The notes below the pieces were generated by a model. It was not told where the DNA came from and made no database searches. It saw nothing but the letters and a program-made list of their open reading frames with translations. DNA of 64,000 nucleotides from Zeimonas sp046347945. GTDB lineage: Bacteria; Pseudomonadota; Gammaproteobacteria; Burkholderiales; Burkholderiaceae_E. The stretch's first letter is position 1, and each line of letters begins with the position of its first letter. The translations under genes and the position numbers were made by a program. Positions 36,830-45,588 of this stretch are shown here, piece by piece. The DNA lies in contig JAXMFB010000019.1 in the NCBI GenBank assembly GCA_046347945.1, positions 1-64,000 on the forward strand, given 5' to 3'.

Positions 36830-37636
36830 ATGAACTCGACGACGCTGTCCGACCTGGCCGCCGCGGTGCGCGACGCCTGCTTCGGTGCGGCGATCGACGC
36901 CTACGAGGACGCCGGCATCCAGGGGCTGTGCGAGCAGGGGCGCTTCGAGGCCGCAGTCGGGGCCATCGAGCGCGTGGACCTGGCCGCGATCGTCGCCGCC
37001 GCCGCGGCAGCGGCGCGCGCCGCGGTTCCGGCCGGCGGGTCCGCCGCGGGCGACGGCGAGCCTGCCGTGGGCGAGGGGCGCGCCCCTGCACCGGGTGCGC
37101 CGCGCGCACCTGCACCGGATACCGCCCCGCCGGCGCCGTTGCTGCGCCGGGCGACCCGCGAGGACCTGCCGGCGATCGTCGCGCTGCTGGCCGACGACGT
37201 GCTCGGTGCGCAGCGCGAGCGGCCCGGGCTGCCGCTCGCGTCCGGCTACGCGCAGGCGTTCGATGCGATCGAGCGGGACCCGAACTGCGAGCTGCTCGTC
37301 GCTTGCCGCGACAGGCGCGTCGTCGGCACGATGCAGCTCGACTGCACGCCGGGCCTGTCGCGCCAGGGCGCCTGGCGCGCGACGATCGAGGCGGTGCGCG
37401 TGGCCTCGCCGGAGCGTTCGAAGGGAACCGGGCGCGCGATGATCGAATGGGCGATCGAGCGCGCGCACGCGCGCGGGTGTCGCATCGTGCAGCTCAGCAC
37501 CGACCGCTCGCGCGTCGATGCGCACCGCTTCTACGAAAGGCTCGGGTTCGTCGCCTCGCACCTCGGGATGAAGCTCGAGATGGCGCCGCGCGATCGCCCC
37601 GAGGTGGCGCGGGCCGCGCCCGCCGCAGCGGCCTGA
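36830..37636 (+). CDS. GNAT-family acetyltransferase with N-terminal helical domain
   Basis: A 268-residue protein. The N-terminal ~55 residues (LSDLAAAVRDACFGAAIDAY, AGIQGLCEQGRFEAAVGAI) form a small helical domain found in some proteobacterial acetyltransferases. An Ala/Pro-rich linker (residues 60-105) follows, then a GNAT domain: RRATREDLPAIVALLADD, VVGTMQLDCTPG, VASPERSKGTGRAMIEWAI (acetyl-CoA loop) and AHRFYERLGFVASHLGM. The substrate is unknown. It ends 39 bases before the convergent argF. Confidence 0.85.
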   Translation: MNSTTLSDLAAAVRDACFGAAIDAYEDAGIQGLCEQGRFEAAVGAIERVDLAAIVAAAAAAARAAVPAGGSAAGDGEPAVGEGRAPAPGAPRAPAPDTAPPAPLLRRATREDLPAIVALLADDVLGAQRERPGLPLASGYAQAFDAIERDPNCELLVACRDRRVVGTMQLDCTPGLSRQGAWRATIEAVRVASPERSKGTGRAMIEWAIERAHARGCRIVQLSTDRSRVDAHRFYERLGFVASHLGMKLEMAPRDRPEVARAAPAAAA

Positions 37637-37675
37637 CCGCGCGCGGCGCGGGGACGATCGCTGCGCGAACGGACC

Positions 37676-38614
37676 CTACCGCTCGAGCCGTCCGAGCAGC
37701 AGGTACTCCATCAGCGCCTTCTGCGCGTGCAGGCGGTTCTCGGCCTCGTCCCAGACGACCGACTGCGGGCCGTCGATCACCCCGGCGGTGACTTCCTCGC
37801 CGCGGTGCGCCGGCAGGCAGTGCATGAAGAGCGCCTCGGGGCGCGCGACCCGCATCATGTCGGCGTCGACGCACCAGTCGGCGAACGCCTTGCGGCGCTC
37901 GTCGTTCTCGGCCTCGAACCCCATGCTGGTCCAGACGTCGGTGGTGACGAGGTCGGCGCCCCGGCAGGCTTCGATCGGATCGGAGAACTCCTCGAAGTGG
38001 CTGGTGCCGAACAGCCCGGCGCGCTCGGGCTCGACCTCGTAGCCGGGCGGCGTCGACACGTGCACGTTGAAGTCGAGCAGTTCGGCGGCCTGCAGCCAGG
38101 TGTTGCAGACGTTGTTCGAGTCGCCGATCCAGGTGACCGTCTTGCCGGCGATCGGGCCGCGGTGCTCGATGAACGTGAAGATGTCGGCCAGGATCTGGCA
38201 CGGGTGGTACTCGTTGGTCAGCCCGTTGATGACCGGCACCCGCGAGTGCGAGGCGAAGCGCTCGATGATGTCCTGCTCGAACGTGCGGATCATCACGATG
38301 TCGCACATCCGCGAGATCACCTGCGCGGCGTCCTCGACCGGCTCGCCGCGCCCGAGCTGCGAGTCGCGGGTGTTCAGGTAGATCGCCGCGCCGCCCAGCT
38401 GCTGCATGCCGGCCTCGAACGACAGCCGCGTGCGCGTGCTGGCCTTCTCGAAGATCATGACGAGCGTGCGGTCGGCGAGCGGGTGGTGCTTCTCGTAGCG
38501 CTTGAAGCGGTCCTTGATCACGCGGGTGCGCGCGAACAGGTAGTCGAACTCGTCGGCAGTGAAATCGCGGAACTGCAGGAAGTGCTTGTGGTTCATGACG
38601 TGCATGCCGCTCAT
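37676..38614 (-). CDS. argF: Ornithine carbamoyltransferase
   Basis: A 312-residue enzyme making citrulline from ornithine and carbamoyl phosphate. Carbamoyl-phosphate motif FEKASTRTRLSFEAGMQQLG (about residues 52-71); ornithine-binding Cys in MHCLPAHRGEE; FHPCQ-like EYHPCQILADIFTF. ATG 38614 was chosen because it overlaps the argD stop (ATGA); MHVMN at 38605 and MNHKH at 38596 are alternatives. It is coupled to argD, so two arginine-pathway steps share one message, and argG lies 8.4 kb away. Confidence 0.95.
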   Translation of the reverse strand: MSGMHVMNHKHFLQFRDFTADEFDYLFARTRVIKDRFKRYEKHHPLADRTLVMIFEKASTRTRLSFEAGMQQLGGAAIYLNTRDSQLGRGEPVEDAAQVISRMCDIVMIRTFEQDIIERFASHSRVPVINGLTNEYHPCQILADIFTFIEHRGPIAGKTVTWIGDSNNVCNTWLQAAELLDFNVHVSTPPGYEVEPERAGLFGTSHFEEFSDPIEACRGADLVTTDVWTSMGFEAENDERRKAFADWCVDADMMRVARPEALFMHCLPAHRGEEVTAGVIDGPQSVVWDEAENRLHAQKALMEYLLLGRLER

Positions 38615-39810
38615 GCGGCCTTCGTCCGGTCCTCTTCGAGGAAGCGGCGGATCAGCGGGACCAGCGTTCCGACCAGCTGCTCGGCGTGCTCGACGCCGAA
38701 GATCAGCGGCGGCAGCAGGCGGACGACCCGGTCGGCGGTAACGTTGAGCACCAGCCCGGCGTCCAGGGCGCGCTTGACCAGCACGCCGCAGGGGCGGTCG
38801 AGTTCGACGCCGATCATCAGGCCCTGGCCGCGCACCTCGACGAACCCGGGCATGCCCGCCAGCCCGCGCTCGATCGCCGCCATGATGAGCTGGCCGAGCC
38901 GCGACGCGTTGTCGAGCAGGCCGTCTTCCTGCATCGTGGCGATCGTGACGAGGCCGGCGCGCATCGCCAGCGGGTTGCCTCCGAAGGTCGTGCCGTGGTT
39001 GCCCGGCTGGAACACCTCCGCGGCGGCGCCGCGGGCGACGACCGCGCCGATCGGCACGCCCGAGGCCAGGCCCTTGGCGAGCGGCATCACGTCGGGCAGG
39101 ATGCCGGCCCACTGGTGCGCGAACCACCTCCCGGTGCGCCCGGTGCCGCACTGGACCTCGTCGACCATCATCAGCCAGCCGCGCTGGTCGCACAGCCGGC
39201 GCACCGCCTGCAGGTACTCGACCCGCGCGGGCTGGATGCCGCCTTCGCCCTGGATCGCCTCGAGGAACACCGCGACGACGTTGGGCCGCTCGGCGGCGAC
39301 GCGCTCGAGCGCGGCGACGTCGTTCAGCGGTACGCGGACGAAGCCCTCCACCAGCGGCTCGAAGCCCTTCTGGACCTTCTCGTTGCCGGTGGCCGACAGC
39401 GTGGCGATCGAGCGGCCGTGGAACGCCCGCTCGTAGACGACGATTTCGGGCAGCGCGATGCGGCGCTCGTGCCCGTACTTGCGTGCGATCTTCAGCGCCG
39501 CCTCGTTGGCCTCGAGGCCGGTGCTGCAGAAGAAGACGTTGGTCATCCCGGACAGCTCGACCAGCTTCGCGCCGAGCTCGGTCTGCAGCGGCACCTCGAA
39601 CAGGTTCGAGCTGTGGATGATGCGCGCGACCTGCTCGCGCAGCGCGGCCACCAGCTTCGGGTGGTTGTGGCCGAGCGTGTTCACCGCGATGCCGGCCAGG
39701 CAGTCGAGATGGCGGCGGCCGTCGGTGTCGTACAGCCACGGGCCGTCGCCGTGGGTGAACGCCACGGGCTGCCGGGCATAGGTGTTCATCAGGGGCTGGG
39801 TCGCGGCCAT
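38611..39810 (-). CDS. argD: Acetylornithine aminotransferase
   Basis: A 399-residue PLP enzyme of class III. Seen: FFCSTGLEANEAALKIARKY, YERAFHGRSIATLSATGN, FLEAIQGEGGIQPA, MVDEVQCGTGRTGRWFAHQW and the Schiff-base Lys in MPLAKGLASGVPIGAVV. It transfers the amino group to N-acetylglutamate semialdehyde, and may double as succinyldiaminopimelate aminotransferase. ATG 39810 follows AGGA at nine bases; a longer frame to 39954 would cover the promoter region and lacks similarity. Confidence 0.95.
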   Translation of the reverse strand: MAATQPLMNTYARQPVAFTHGDGPWLYDTDGRRHLDCLAGIAVNTLGHNHPKLVAALREQVARIIHSSNLFEVPLQTELGAKLVELSGMTNVFFCSTGLEANEAALKIARKYGHERRIALPEIVVYERAFHGRSIATLSATGNEKVQKGFEPLVEGFVRVPLNDVAALERVAAERPNVVAVFLEAIQGEGGIQPARVEYLQAVRRLCDQRGWLMMVDEVQCGTGRTGRWFAHQWAGILPDVMPLAKGLASGVPIGAVVARGAAAEVFQPGNHGTTFGGNPLAMRAGLVTIATMQEDGLLDNASRLGQLIMAAIERGLAGMPGFVEVRGQGLMIGVELDRPCGVLVKRALDAGLVLNVTADRVVRLLPPLIFGVEHAEQLVGTLVPLIRRFLEEDRTKAA

Positions 39811-39915
39811 CTCGGGGTTCCTGGTCGGCGCGCCGTGCGTAGCGGCGCTCGAAAAACGCGAACGGCGGTTGCGTGCCTGCCCCGCACCCGGGAAACATCC
39901 GCGGACCGCCGTTCT

Positions 39916-39928
39916 AATTCCTTGAATT
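39916..39928. promoter_or_regulatory. Small palindrome overlapping the argD -10, possible operator
   Basis: AATTC and GAATT flank a three-base centre (CTT). The core TGAATT/AATTCA-like halves recall ARG boxes bound by ArgR, and the site overlaps the -10. The match is short and could be chance. Confidence 0.3.
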
Positions 39929-39954
39929 GTAGGAGAAAGTCGCCTTCCGGCCAA
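39926..39954 (-). promoter_or_regulatory. Candidate argD-argF promoter
   Basis: On the minus strand TTGGCC (39954-39949) and TACAAT (39931-39926) are separated by 17 bases, a good sigma-70 layout, about 115 bases before the argD start. Confidence 0.5.
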
Positions 39955-39976
39955 CGGTGGCCGGTTGCGGCGGCGC

Positions 39977-39982
39977 TATAAT
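39977..39982 (+). promoter_or_regulatory. Candidate -10 for the DUF3579 gene
   Basis: A perfect TATAAT 42 bases before the DUF3579 start, on the side facing away from argD. The -35 is not clear. Confidence 0.5.
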
Positions 39983-40023
39983 CGCGGCTTCGCGCGCCGC
40001 TTGCCCCGGCGCGGCCGCCTTCG

Positions 40024-40317
40024 ATGATCGAACCCCCCGTCGCCAGGTCCTTCGTGATCGTCGGTCTCACGACGGCGGGGCGACCATTCCGGCCGAGCGA
40101 CTGGGCCGAGCGACTGTGCGGCGTGTTGTCGGGCTTTCGTCCCGAGGGCGGCGCGCCGGGCGCGCACCTCACTTACTCGCCGTACGTGATGCCCGGGTGG
40201 CGCGACGGAGTCAAGTGCGTGTCGGTCGATTCGCGGCTGTACGGACTCGACCCGCTCGCTTACCGCTTCGTGGCGGGCTTTGCCGCCGACAACGGCTTGC
40301 AGGTGGTCTGGGGATGA
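40024..40317 (+). CDS. DUF3579 domain protein
   Basis: A 97-residue protein. FVIVGLTTAGRPFRPSDWAE at residues 10-29, the segment LTYSPYVMPGWRDGVKCVSV and LDPLAYRFVAGFAADN match the DUF3579 family, which is conserved next to argD/argF in Burkholderiales. Function unknown; nothing catalytic is evident. Divergent from argD, with its own -10. Confidence 0.85.
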   Translation: MIEPPVARSFVIVGLTTAGRPFRPSDWAERLCGVLSGFRPEGGAPGAHLTYSPYVMPGWRDGVKCVSVDSRLYGLDPLAYRFVAGFAADNGLQVVWG

Positions 40318-40440
40318 AGCCCGGGGGCGAGGACGATGGAGCCGGTCCGCGCCGGAGGCCGATCTGGCGATGGTTGCGACGCCAGATGAAGAATCGAAGC
40401 TAAGTAGCCGACGGGATTCGGTTTTTCTGCAAAGAAGTGC

Positions 40441-40471
40441 TTGCACGATGCGGGGGGCTCGTGGTTAGAAT
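40441..40471 (+). promoter_or_regulatory. Candidate promoter for the response-regulator gene
   Basis: TTGCAC (40441-40446) and TAGAAT (40466-40471) lie 19 bases apart, a slightly long spacer, 39 bases before the preferred start at 40511. Confidence 0.45.
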
Positions 40472-40510
40472 CCCGCCAGGGAGATGAGCGTGCCGGAGGA
40501 GAACAACGAG

Positions 40511-41341
40511 ATGACCCAGGCATCCGATTCCAGGCCCGAATTCAGGGTGGCGGTGTTCGGCCTGGCGACGAAGTTCCAGCGGCTGCTGGAGATCGTGCTG
40601 CGCCACGCGCGGCACAACCGGTACCGGTATTCGCTGTCGCCGACGCGCGGGCCGGGCGAGTTCGACATCGCGCTGGTCGACATGACCGTCGCCGGGGGAC
40701 CCGAAGTCGCCAGCACCCTGCGCCGCGTCCTCGAGGACGAAGCCGTCCTCAGGGTCGGGCGGCGCGCCGATCCGGAGCGTCCGCGCGACGACCTGCTGCA
40801 GAGCCACTTCGTCGCGCAGGTGCTGTTCGCGCTCAACGGCGTGGTCGACACGATGGTCAGTCGACGCCGCGAGGCGGAGGTGGCCAAGGCGGTCGAAGCC
40901 GGCCTGATGGTGACCGAGCACGGCGACCGTCGCCGTCCGCGCGCGCTGATCGTCGACGACAGCCCGACCGTGCGTCGTCAGCTGTCGCTGGCGCTGCATC
41001 AGATCGGCCTGGACAGCGAGGCGGTGGCGAGCGCGCGCGAGGCGCTCGACGTGCTGGCGATGCGCCGCTACGAGATGGTGCTGGCCGACGTGGTGATGCC
41101 GGACATGGACGGCTACAAGCTCACTCGCGCGATCAAGCGCAACCGCGCGTTGCGGGGGATGCCGGTGATCATCCTCACCAGCCGGTCTTCGCCGTTCGAC
41201 CTCGCGCGCGGCGCGCTCGCCGGCTGCAACAGCTACCTGGTGAAGCCGGTGTCGATGCAGTCGCTGCGCGAAACCGTGCAGCGGCACCTGAGGAAGCTCG
41301 CGCAACGTCGCCGCGACGGCGGCGAATACAGCTTCGCCTGA
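40511..41341 (+). CDS. Response regulator: CheY-like receiver behind an unclassified N-terminal domain
   Basis: A 276-residue protein. Residues 10-120 (FRVAVFGLATKFQRLLEIVL, FDIALVDMTVAGGPEVAST) look like a degenerate receiver-like alpha/beta domain; a short helix bridges to a canonical receiver at about 145-265 with RALIVDDSPTVRRQ, phospho-Asp in MVLADVVMPDMDGY, Thr in IILTSRS and Lys in YLVKPVS. There is no output domain. ATG 40511 is preceded by GGAGGAG at an ideal distance, so I prefer it to ATG 40484, which would add nine residues. No kinase is nearby; a partner in chemotaxis, twitching or c-di-GMP signalling is possible but unproven. Confidence 0.85.
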   Translation: MTQASDSRPEFRVAVFGLATKFQRLLEIVLRHARHNRYRYSLSPTRGPGEFDIALVDMTVAGGPEVASTLRRVLEDEAVLRVGRRADPERPRDDLLQSHFVAQVLFALNGVVDTMVSRRREAEVAKAVEAGLMVTEHGDRRRPRALIVDDSPTVRRQLSLALHQIGLDSEAVASAREALDVLAMRRYEMVLADVVMPDMDGYKLTRAIKRNRALRGMPVIILTSRSSPFDLARGALAGCNSYLVKPVSMQSLRETVQRHLRKLAQRRRDGGEYSFA

Positions 41342-41418
41342 ACGGCGCCGGCGCCGGGCCTGCGCCGATTGCGTGCCGGCGACCTGCGCCCGGCAGGCCT
41401 TGCCGCCTTGCCCCGGTC

Positions 41419-41982
41419 TTACGCCTTCACGCGGCTGCGGTATTCGCCGGTACGCGTGTCGATCTCGATGCGGTCGCCGATCTCGACGAACGCGGGCACG
41501 GGGATCGTGAAGCCGGTCGGCTTGATCCGGGCCGGCTTCATCACCTTGCCCGACGTGTCGCCCTTGACCGCCGGCTCGGTGTACTCGACCTCGCGCACCA
41601 CGCTGTTGTCCATCTCGACCGAGATCGCGCGGCCTTCGTAGAAGGTGACCTGGCAGGGCATGCCGTCGTCGATGTAGTTGAGCACGTCGCCCATGCTCTC
41701 GGCTTCGATCTCGTACTGGTTGTAGTCGGCATCGACGAAGACGTACATCGGGTCGGCGAAGTACGAGAACGTGACCTCCCTCTTGTCGAGCACGAGCACC
41801 TCGAACTTCTCGTCGGCCTTGTAGACCGATTCGGTCGCCGAGCCGTTCAGGAGGTTCTTCAATTTCATCTTCACGACCGCGGCGTTGCGGCCGGACTTGT
41901 TGAATTCGGCCTTCTGGACGACCATCGGGTCCTTCCCGATCATGACGACGTTGCCGGTGCGCAGTTCCTGGGCGATTTTCAT
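41419..41982 (-). CDS. efp: Elongation factor P (Arg32 type)
   Basis: A 187-residue factor that relieves ribosome stalling at polyproline. Three domains: KOW-like N-terminus, OB domain with YNQYEIEAESMGDVLNYID, and C-terminal VKGDTSGKVMKPARIKPTG. The tip loop reads FNKSGRNAAV, putting Arg at position 32 where lysine-modified EF-Ps have Lys. Arg32 is rhamnosylated by EarP in Pseudomonas and betaproteobacteria, and earP lies immediately upstream, so the modification can be predicted with good confidence. Confidence 0.97.
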   Translation of the reverse strand: MKIAQELRTGNVVMIGKDPMVVQKAEFNKSGRNAAVVKMKLKNLLNGSATESVYKADEKFEVLVLDKREVTFSYFADPMYVFVDADYNQYEIEAESMGDVLNYIDDGMPCQVTFYEGRAISVEMDNSVVREVEYTEPAVKGDTSGKVMKPARIKPTGFTIPVPAFVEIGDRIEIDTRTGEYRSRVKA

Positions 41983-42133
41983 GGGGCGAGCAATCGGTTC
42001 GGGGCCCCCCAGGGCGTTTCGGCGCTCGGGTCGCGCGAAGGCCGTCGGTAAGCCGGGTTTCTACGGTCGGGATGCGCGGCCCGCTGCGGTGCCTGGGGCA
42101 GCGTGGGGCGAGCCGGATTCCGGGTAACCCTCA

Positions 42134-42160
42134 ATTATAGCCGGTCGGCGCAGAATTCAA
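42134..42160 (-). promoter_or_regulatory. Candidate efp promoter at the end of earP
   Basis: The minus strand has TTGAAT (42160-42155) and a perfect TATAAT (42139-42134), 15 bases apart, overlapping the earP stop codon. efp could thus be made in excess over EarP. Confidence 0.45.
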
Positions 42161-43223
42161 CCAGCCGGGTCGCCAGATCGGCCTGCCCGGCGAGCCTGGC
42201 CGACCAGCTGCGGTAAGCGGGCTCGAGCCCGGGCAGCGCGGCGTCGAACGACGCCCACGCGGGCGCCACCGCGCCGGCCCCGCTCCAGGCGCGCATCATC
42301 GTGTCGACGGCGGCACCGGCCGCGAATCGATCGAGGAACGCCTGCAGCTTGACGTGATGCGCCTGCCCGGCCTGGACGTACGGTTGCCAGACGAACGGGC
42401 GCCCGGCCCAGTGGGCGCGGATCCAGGAATCCTCGCCGCGCACGAAGTTCAGGTCGGCGCTCCAGAGCAGCCGGTCGTAGTCGCCGTGCGACAGGAACGG
42501 GATGCGCTGCACGCGCAGGCGGTCGCGGCGCAGCGCCGCGCCGGTGGCCGACGCGGTGCCGAAGAATGCGGCGAGCGCAGCCTCGGCCGTCGCTTCGGGA
42601 ACCAGCACGCAGTGCGGGCGCTCCCCGCCGGCGATCGCCTCGAACCATGCGGCGACCGGGGCATCGGGGTAGCAGAACAGCGTCACCAGACGCTCGCCGG
42701 CCTCGCGGGCGACGCCGAGGCGGAGCAGGAAGTTGCGCTGCTCCGGCGAACCGGCGAAGGCCGCGCGGTGTTCGAGCAGCGAGCGCTCGCGCAGCAGCCC
42801 CCCGCTGTTCTCCGTGAAACCGGGGTAGAAGAAGTGCTCGATCGCGCCGTCGCCGGGCTTCGTCGACGCGAGGCCGTGGCAGCCGTCGATCCAGGCCTCG
42901 GCGCTCAGGTACTCGAGGTTGACCCAGAGCGGGCGCCGAGGCCCGCCGGCCAGCGCCGCGCGCAGCGCCGGCGGCGGCTCGGCGCCGAACGCACCGACCA
43001 GTACGTCCTCGGCGAGAGGCGGGCGGCCGTCGCCGGGCCACGGCTCGATCCGCACCCCGGCCTGCGGGTCGGCCCCGAATCGCGCGAGCAGTCCGGGGCG
43101 GTCGATCGTGAGCGTCACGCGCCAGCCGAAGTCCGCCGACAACTGGCGCGCCAGGCGCCACGCCACCCCGGCATCGCCGAAATTGTCGACGACCCGGCAC
43201 AGGATGCGCGCGCACAGGCTCAA
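42135..43223 (-). CDS. earP: EarP: EF-P-specific arginine rhamnosyltransferase
   Basis: A 362-residue GT-B-like glycosyltransferase that attaches rhamnose from dTDP-beta-L-rhamnose to Arg32 of EF-P. The N-terminus has CRVVDNFGDAGVAWRLARQL, with the family Asp residues; the C-terminal domain has the ligand region FVRGEDSWIRAHWAGRPFVW. The start is TTG 43223, overlapping the KTSC-gene stop (TTGA); no ATG lies at a reasonable place before the conserved core. It ends 152 bases before efp. Confidence 0.94.
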   Translation of the reverse strand: MSLCARILCRVVDNFGDAGVAWRLARQLSADFGWRVTLTIDRPGLLARFGADPQAGVRIEPWPGDGRPPLAEDVLVGAFGAEPPPALRAALAGGPRRPLWVNLEYLSAEAWIDGCHGLASTKPGDGAIEHFFYPGFTENSGGLLRERSLLEHRAAFAGSPEQRNFLLRLGVAREAGERLVTLFCYPDAPVAAWFEAIAGGERPHCVLVPEATAEAALAAFFGTASATGAALRRDRLRVQRIPFLSHGDYDRLLWSADLNFVRGEDSWIRAHWAGRPFVWQPYVQAGQAHHVKLQAFLDRFAAGAAVDTMMRAWSGAGAVAPAWASFDAALPGLEPAYRSWSARLAGQADLATRLVEFCADRL

Positions 43224-43504
43224 GCGTTGCCTTCGTCGCGGCGCGGGCCGAACAGCGAGTCGAGCTTCGATTTCGCGTCGTCGCGTCCGTCGGCGCGCGC
43301 GCGCGCGTACGCATACTCCTCCTCGATCCGGTCGGCGTAGAACGACGCGGGGTTCGGCGCCGCGACCAGCCGGCGCCAGACTTCAGCGGGCACGGCCTTG
43401 AAGATGCGGCGCTCGCCGTCGACGAAGTCGATCTCGAGGCGCTGTTCGCGCGCGTCGTAGCCGGCGGCCTTCAGGCGGCCGCCGCGAAGGGGGTGTCGTT
43501 CCAT
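43220..43504 (-). CDS. KTSC-domain protein
   Basis: A 94-residue protein: LKAAGYDAREQRLEIDFVDG, RIFKAVPAEVWRRLVAAPNP and SFYADRIEEEYAYARA fit the KTSC domain, a small fold found alone or fused to lysyl-tRNA-synthetase-like or endonuclease domains; function unknown. ATG 43504 (MERHPLRG) is preferred over a longer frame to 43564. Its stop overlaps the earP start, so it is coupled to the EF-P modification enzyme, although a role in that process is not established. Confidence 0.75.
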   Translation of the reverse strand: MERHPLRGGRLKAAGYDAREQRLEIDFVDGERRIFKAVPAEVWRRLVAAPNPASFYADRIEEEYAYARARADGRDDAKSKLDSLFGPRRDEGNA

Positions 43505-43631
43505 GGTCCGGACTCCGGCGTGCGGTGCATGCGCGATGTTGCCCCGTCGGCCGGGTGCGGGCAAACGCCGCGCGGCGCGGCGCCCGACGGCCCGGGTGGT
43601 GGCCGTCCGCTATCGCCCGGCGGGGCGGCGC

Positions 43632-45542
43632 TCAGCGGCCGAGCGCGAGGCCCTCGCGGCGCGGGTCGACGCCGCCCTCCAGCCGGCATCCCCGCGCATC
43701 GCAACGGCGCGCGATGCCGTGCAGCCCGCTGGTCATGTCGACGACATCGACCGGGTGGCCGCGGCGGGCGAGTTCGTCGGCGAGCGCGGGCGCGACGCGT
43801 CCGCGCTCGAGTTCCGTCGGTCCGTTGCGGCTGCCGAGGTTCGGCAACGCGATCGCGCGCTGCAGGTCGAGCCCGTCGTCGAGCACCTCGACGAGCACGC
43901 GCGCGACGTAGGACACGATCGACGGGCCGCCCGGCGAGCCGATCACCAGCACCAGCGCGCCGGTGGCACGGTCGAGCACGATCGTCGGCGACATCGCGCT
44001 GCGCGGCCGCTTGCCGGGCTGCACCCGGTTGGCGGCCGGCCGGCCGTCCTGGGTCGGCGTGAAGGAGAAGTCGGTCAGCTGGTTGTTCAGCAGGAAGCCG
44101 CGCGTCATCGTCCGCGCGCCGAACGCGTTCTCGATCGAGCTGGTCATCGCGACGGCGTTGCCGCGCGCGTCGACGATCGACAGGTGCGTCGTGGCGGCCA
44201 GCTCGGGGCTCCAGGCGCTCGCGCCGTCGTCGACGGCGCCGCCCGGCACGCCCGGCGGCGCATGCACCATCGATCGCGCGCCGATCATCGCGGCGCGGGC
44301 CGCCAGGTATGCGGGGTCGAGCAGCGAGCCGCGCACCGCGGCGATCGGCTCGCCGATGCGCTGGCCGGGCAACGCGACGAAGTCGGTGTCGGCGAGGTAT
44401 CGGTCGCGATCGGCGAAGGCCAGCCGCGCCGCCTCGACGAAGCGGTGCGCGCCGTCGGCGTCGAGCCGCCCGTCGGGTGTCGCCAGCCGGGTGCCGGCAG
44501 GCGCGGCGCGCCAGTACGCGAGCATCTGCGCGATCGCGATGCCGCCCGACGACGGCGGCGGCATCGCACAGACGCGATAGCGGCGGTGCGCGGTACACAG
44601 CGGCTCGCGCTCGAGCGGGCGATAGAAGGCGAGGTCGCGTTCGCCGAGCAGCCCCGGGTTGCGCGGATGATTGCGCACGGCGTCCACGACGTCGCGCGCG
44701 ATCGCTCCGGCGTGCAGCGCGAGGCTGCCTTGCGCGGCGATCCGGGCGAGCGTGTCGGCGAGTGCGGGGTTGCGCAGCCGATAGCCCACCGGGCGGGCGT
44801 GCCCTTGCGCGTCGTAGTACAGGGCGGCTGCCGCCGGGTCTTCGCGCAGCGACGGATCGCGCGCGAGCAGCCCGTGCAGTCGCGGGCCGATCTCGAAGCC
44901 CTCGCGCGCCAGGCGTATCGCCGGGGCGAACAGGTTCGCCCACGGCAGCACGCCGTGGCGCGCATGCGCGAGTTCGAGCATGCGCACCAGGCCCGGCACG
45001 CCGACCGAGCGGCCGCCGACGACGGCGTCGAAGAACGCCATCGGCTCGCCGTCGCGGCCGACGAACAGATCGGGACCCGCCTGCGCAGGCGCAGTCTCGC
45101 GGCCGTCGTAGGCGCGCACCGAGCGCGTCCGCGCATCGTAGTGCAGCAGGAACCCGCCCCCGCCGATTCCCGAGGACTGCGGCTCGACCAGCGTGAGCAC
45201 CATCTGCGCGGCGATCGCCGCATCGACCGCGCTGCCGCCCGCCGCGAGGACGTCGAAGGCCGCGCGCGACGCATGCGGGTTGGCGGTGACGGCCATGAAG
45301 CGATGCGCCTGCGCGCCAGCGCGCTCGCGGTAGCCGCTGGCGGCCTCGGGTTGCGCGGGACGGGACGCTCGCGCGAGCGCAGTCGGGTTTTCGGCGAGCG
45401 CCGCGGTCGAGGCGCTCGCCAGCGTCCCGATCGTCAATGCCCGGATCAGGAACGCGCGGATCGTCGGCGTCCTGCAGATCGTGCCCGTCGACGCTGCCGC
45501 GAGACGGGAAGACGTGGCGTTCGGCGAGGCGTTCACGCGCAT
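43632..45542 (-). CDS. ggt: Gamma-glutamyltransferase, periplasmic
   Basis: A 636-residue Ntn hydrolase precursor. The N-terminal 50 residues include a hydrophobic segment (IRALTIGTLASASTAALA) that fits a signal peptide. Core: MAVTANPHASRAAFDVLAAG, SAVDAAIAAQMVLTLVEPQS, GIGGGGFLLHYDA. The autocleavage and catalytic Thr is in LAATTHLSIVDARGNAVAMT (about residue 455), the start of the small subunit; GRPAANRVQPGKRPRSAM and GSPGGPSIV complete the site. It cleaves glutathione and other gamma-glutamyl compounds. The start at ATG 45542 leaves a long N-region before the signal helix, so a later start is possible. Confidence 0.93.
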   Translation of the reverse strand: MRVNASPNATSSRLAAASTGTICRTPTIRAFLIRALTIGTLASASTAALAENPTALARASRPAQPEAASGYRERAGAQAHRFMAVTANPHASRAAFDVLAAGGSAVDAAIAAQMVLTLVEPQSSGIGGGGFLLHYDARTRSVRAYDGRETAPAQAGPDLFVGRDGEPMAFFDAVVGGRSVGVPGLVRMLELAHARHGVLPWANLFAPAIRLAREGFEIGPRLHGLLARDPSLREDPAAAALYYDAQGHARPVGYRLRNPALADTLARIAAQGSLALHAGAIARDVVDAVRNHPRNPGLLGERDLAFYRPLEREPLCTAHRRYRVCAMPPPSSGGIAIAQMLAYWRAAPAGTRLATPDGRLDADGAHRFVEAARLAFADRDRYLADTDFVALPGQRIGEPIAAVRGSLLDPAYLAARAAMIGARSMVHAPPGVPGGAVDDGASAWSPELAATTHLSIVDARGNAVAMTSSIENAFGARTMTRGFLLNNQLTDFSFTPTQDGRPAANRVQPGKRPRSAMSPTIVLDRATGALVLVIGSPGGPSIVSYVARVLVEVLDDGLDLQRAIALPNLGSRNGPTELERGRVAPALADELARRGHPVDVVDMTSGLHGIARRCDARGCRLEGGVDPRREGLALGR

Positions 45543-45588
45543 CGGTTCATGATAACGTCGCCTCGAATTCGTACCGCGCCCGTTCTCC

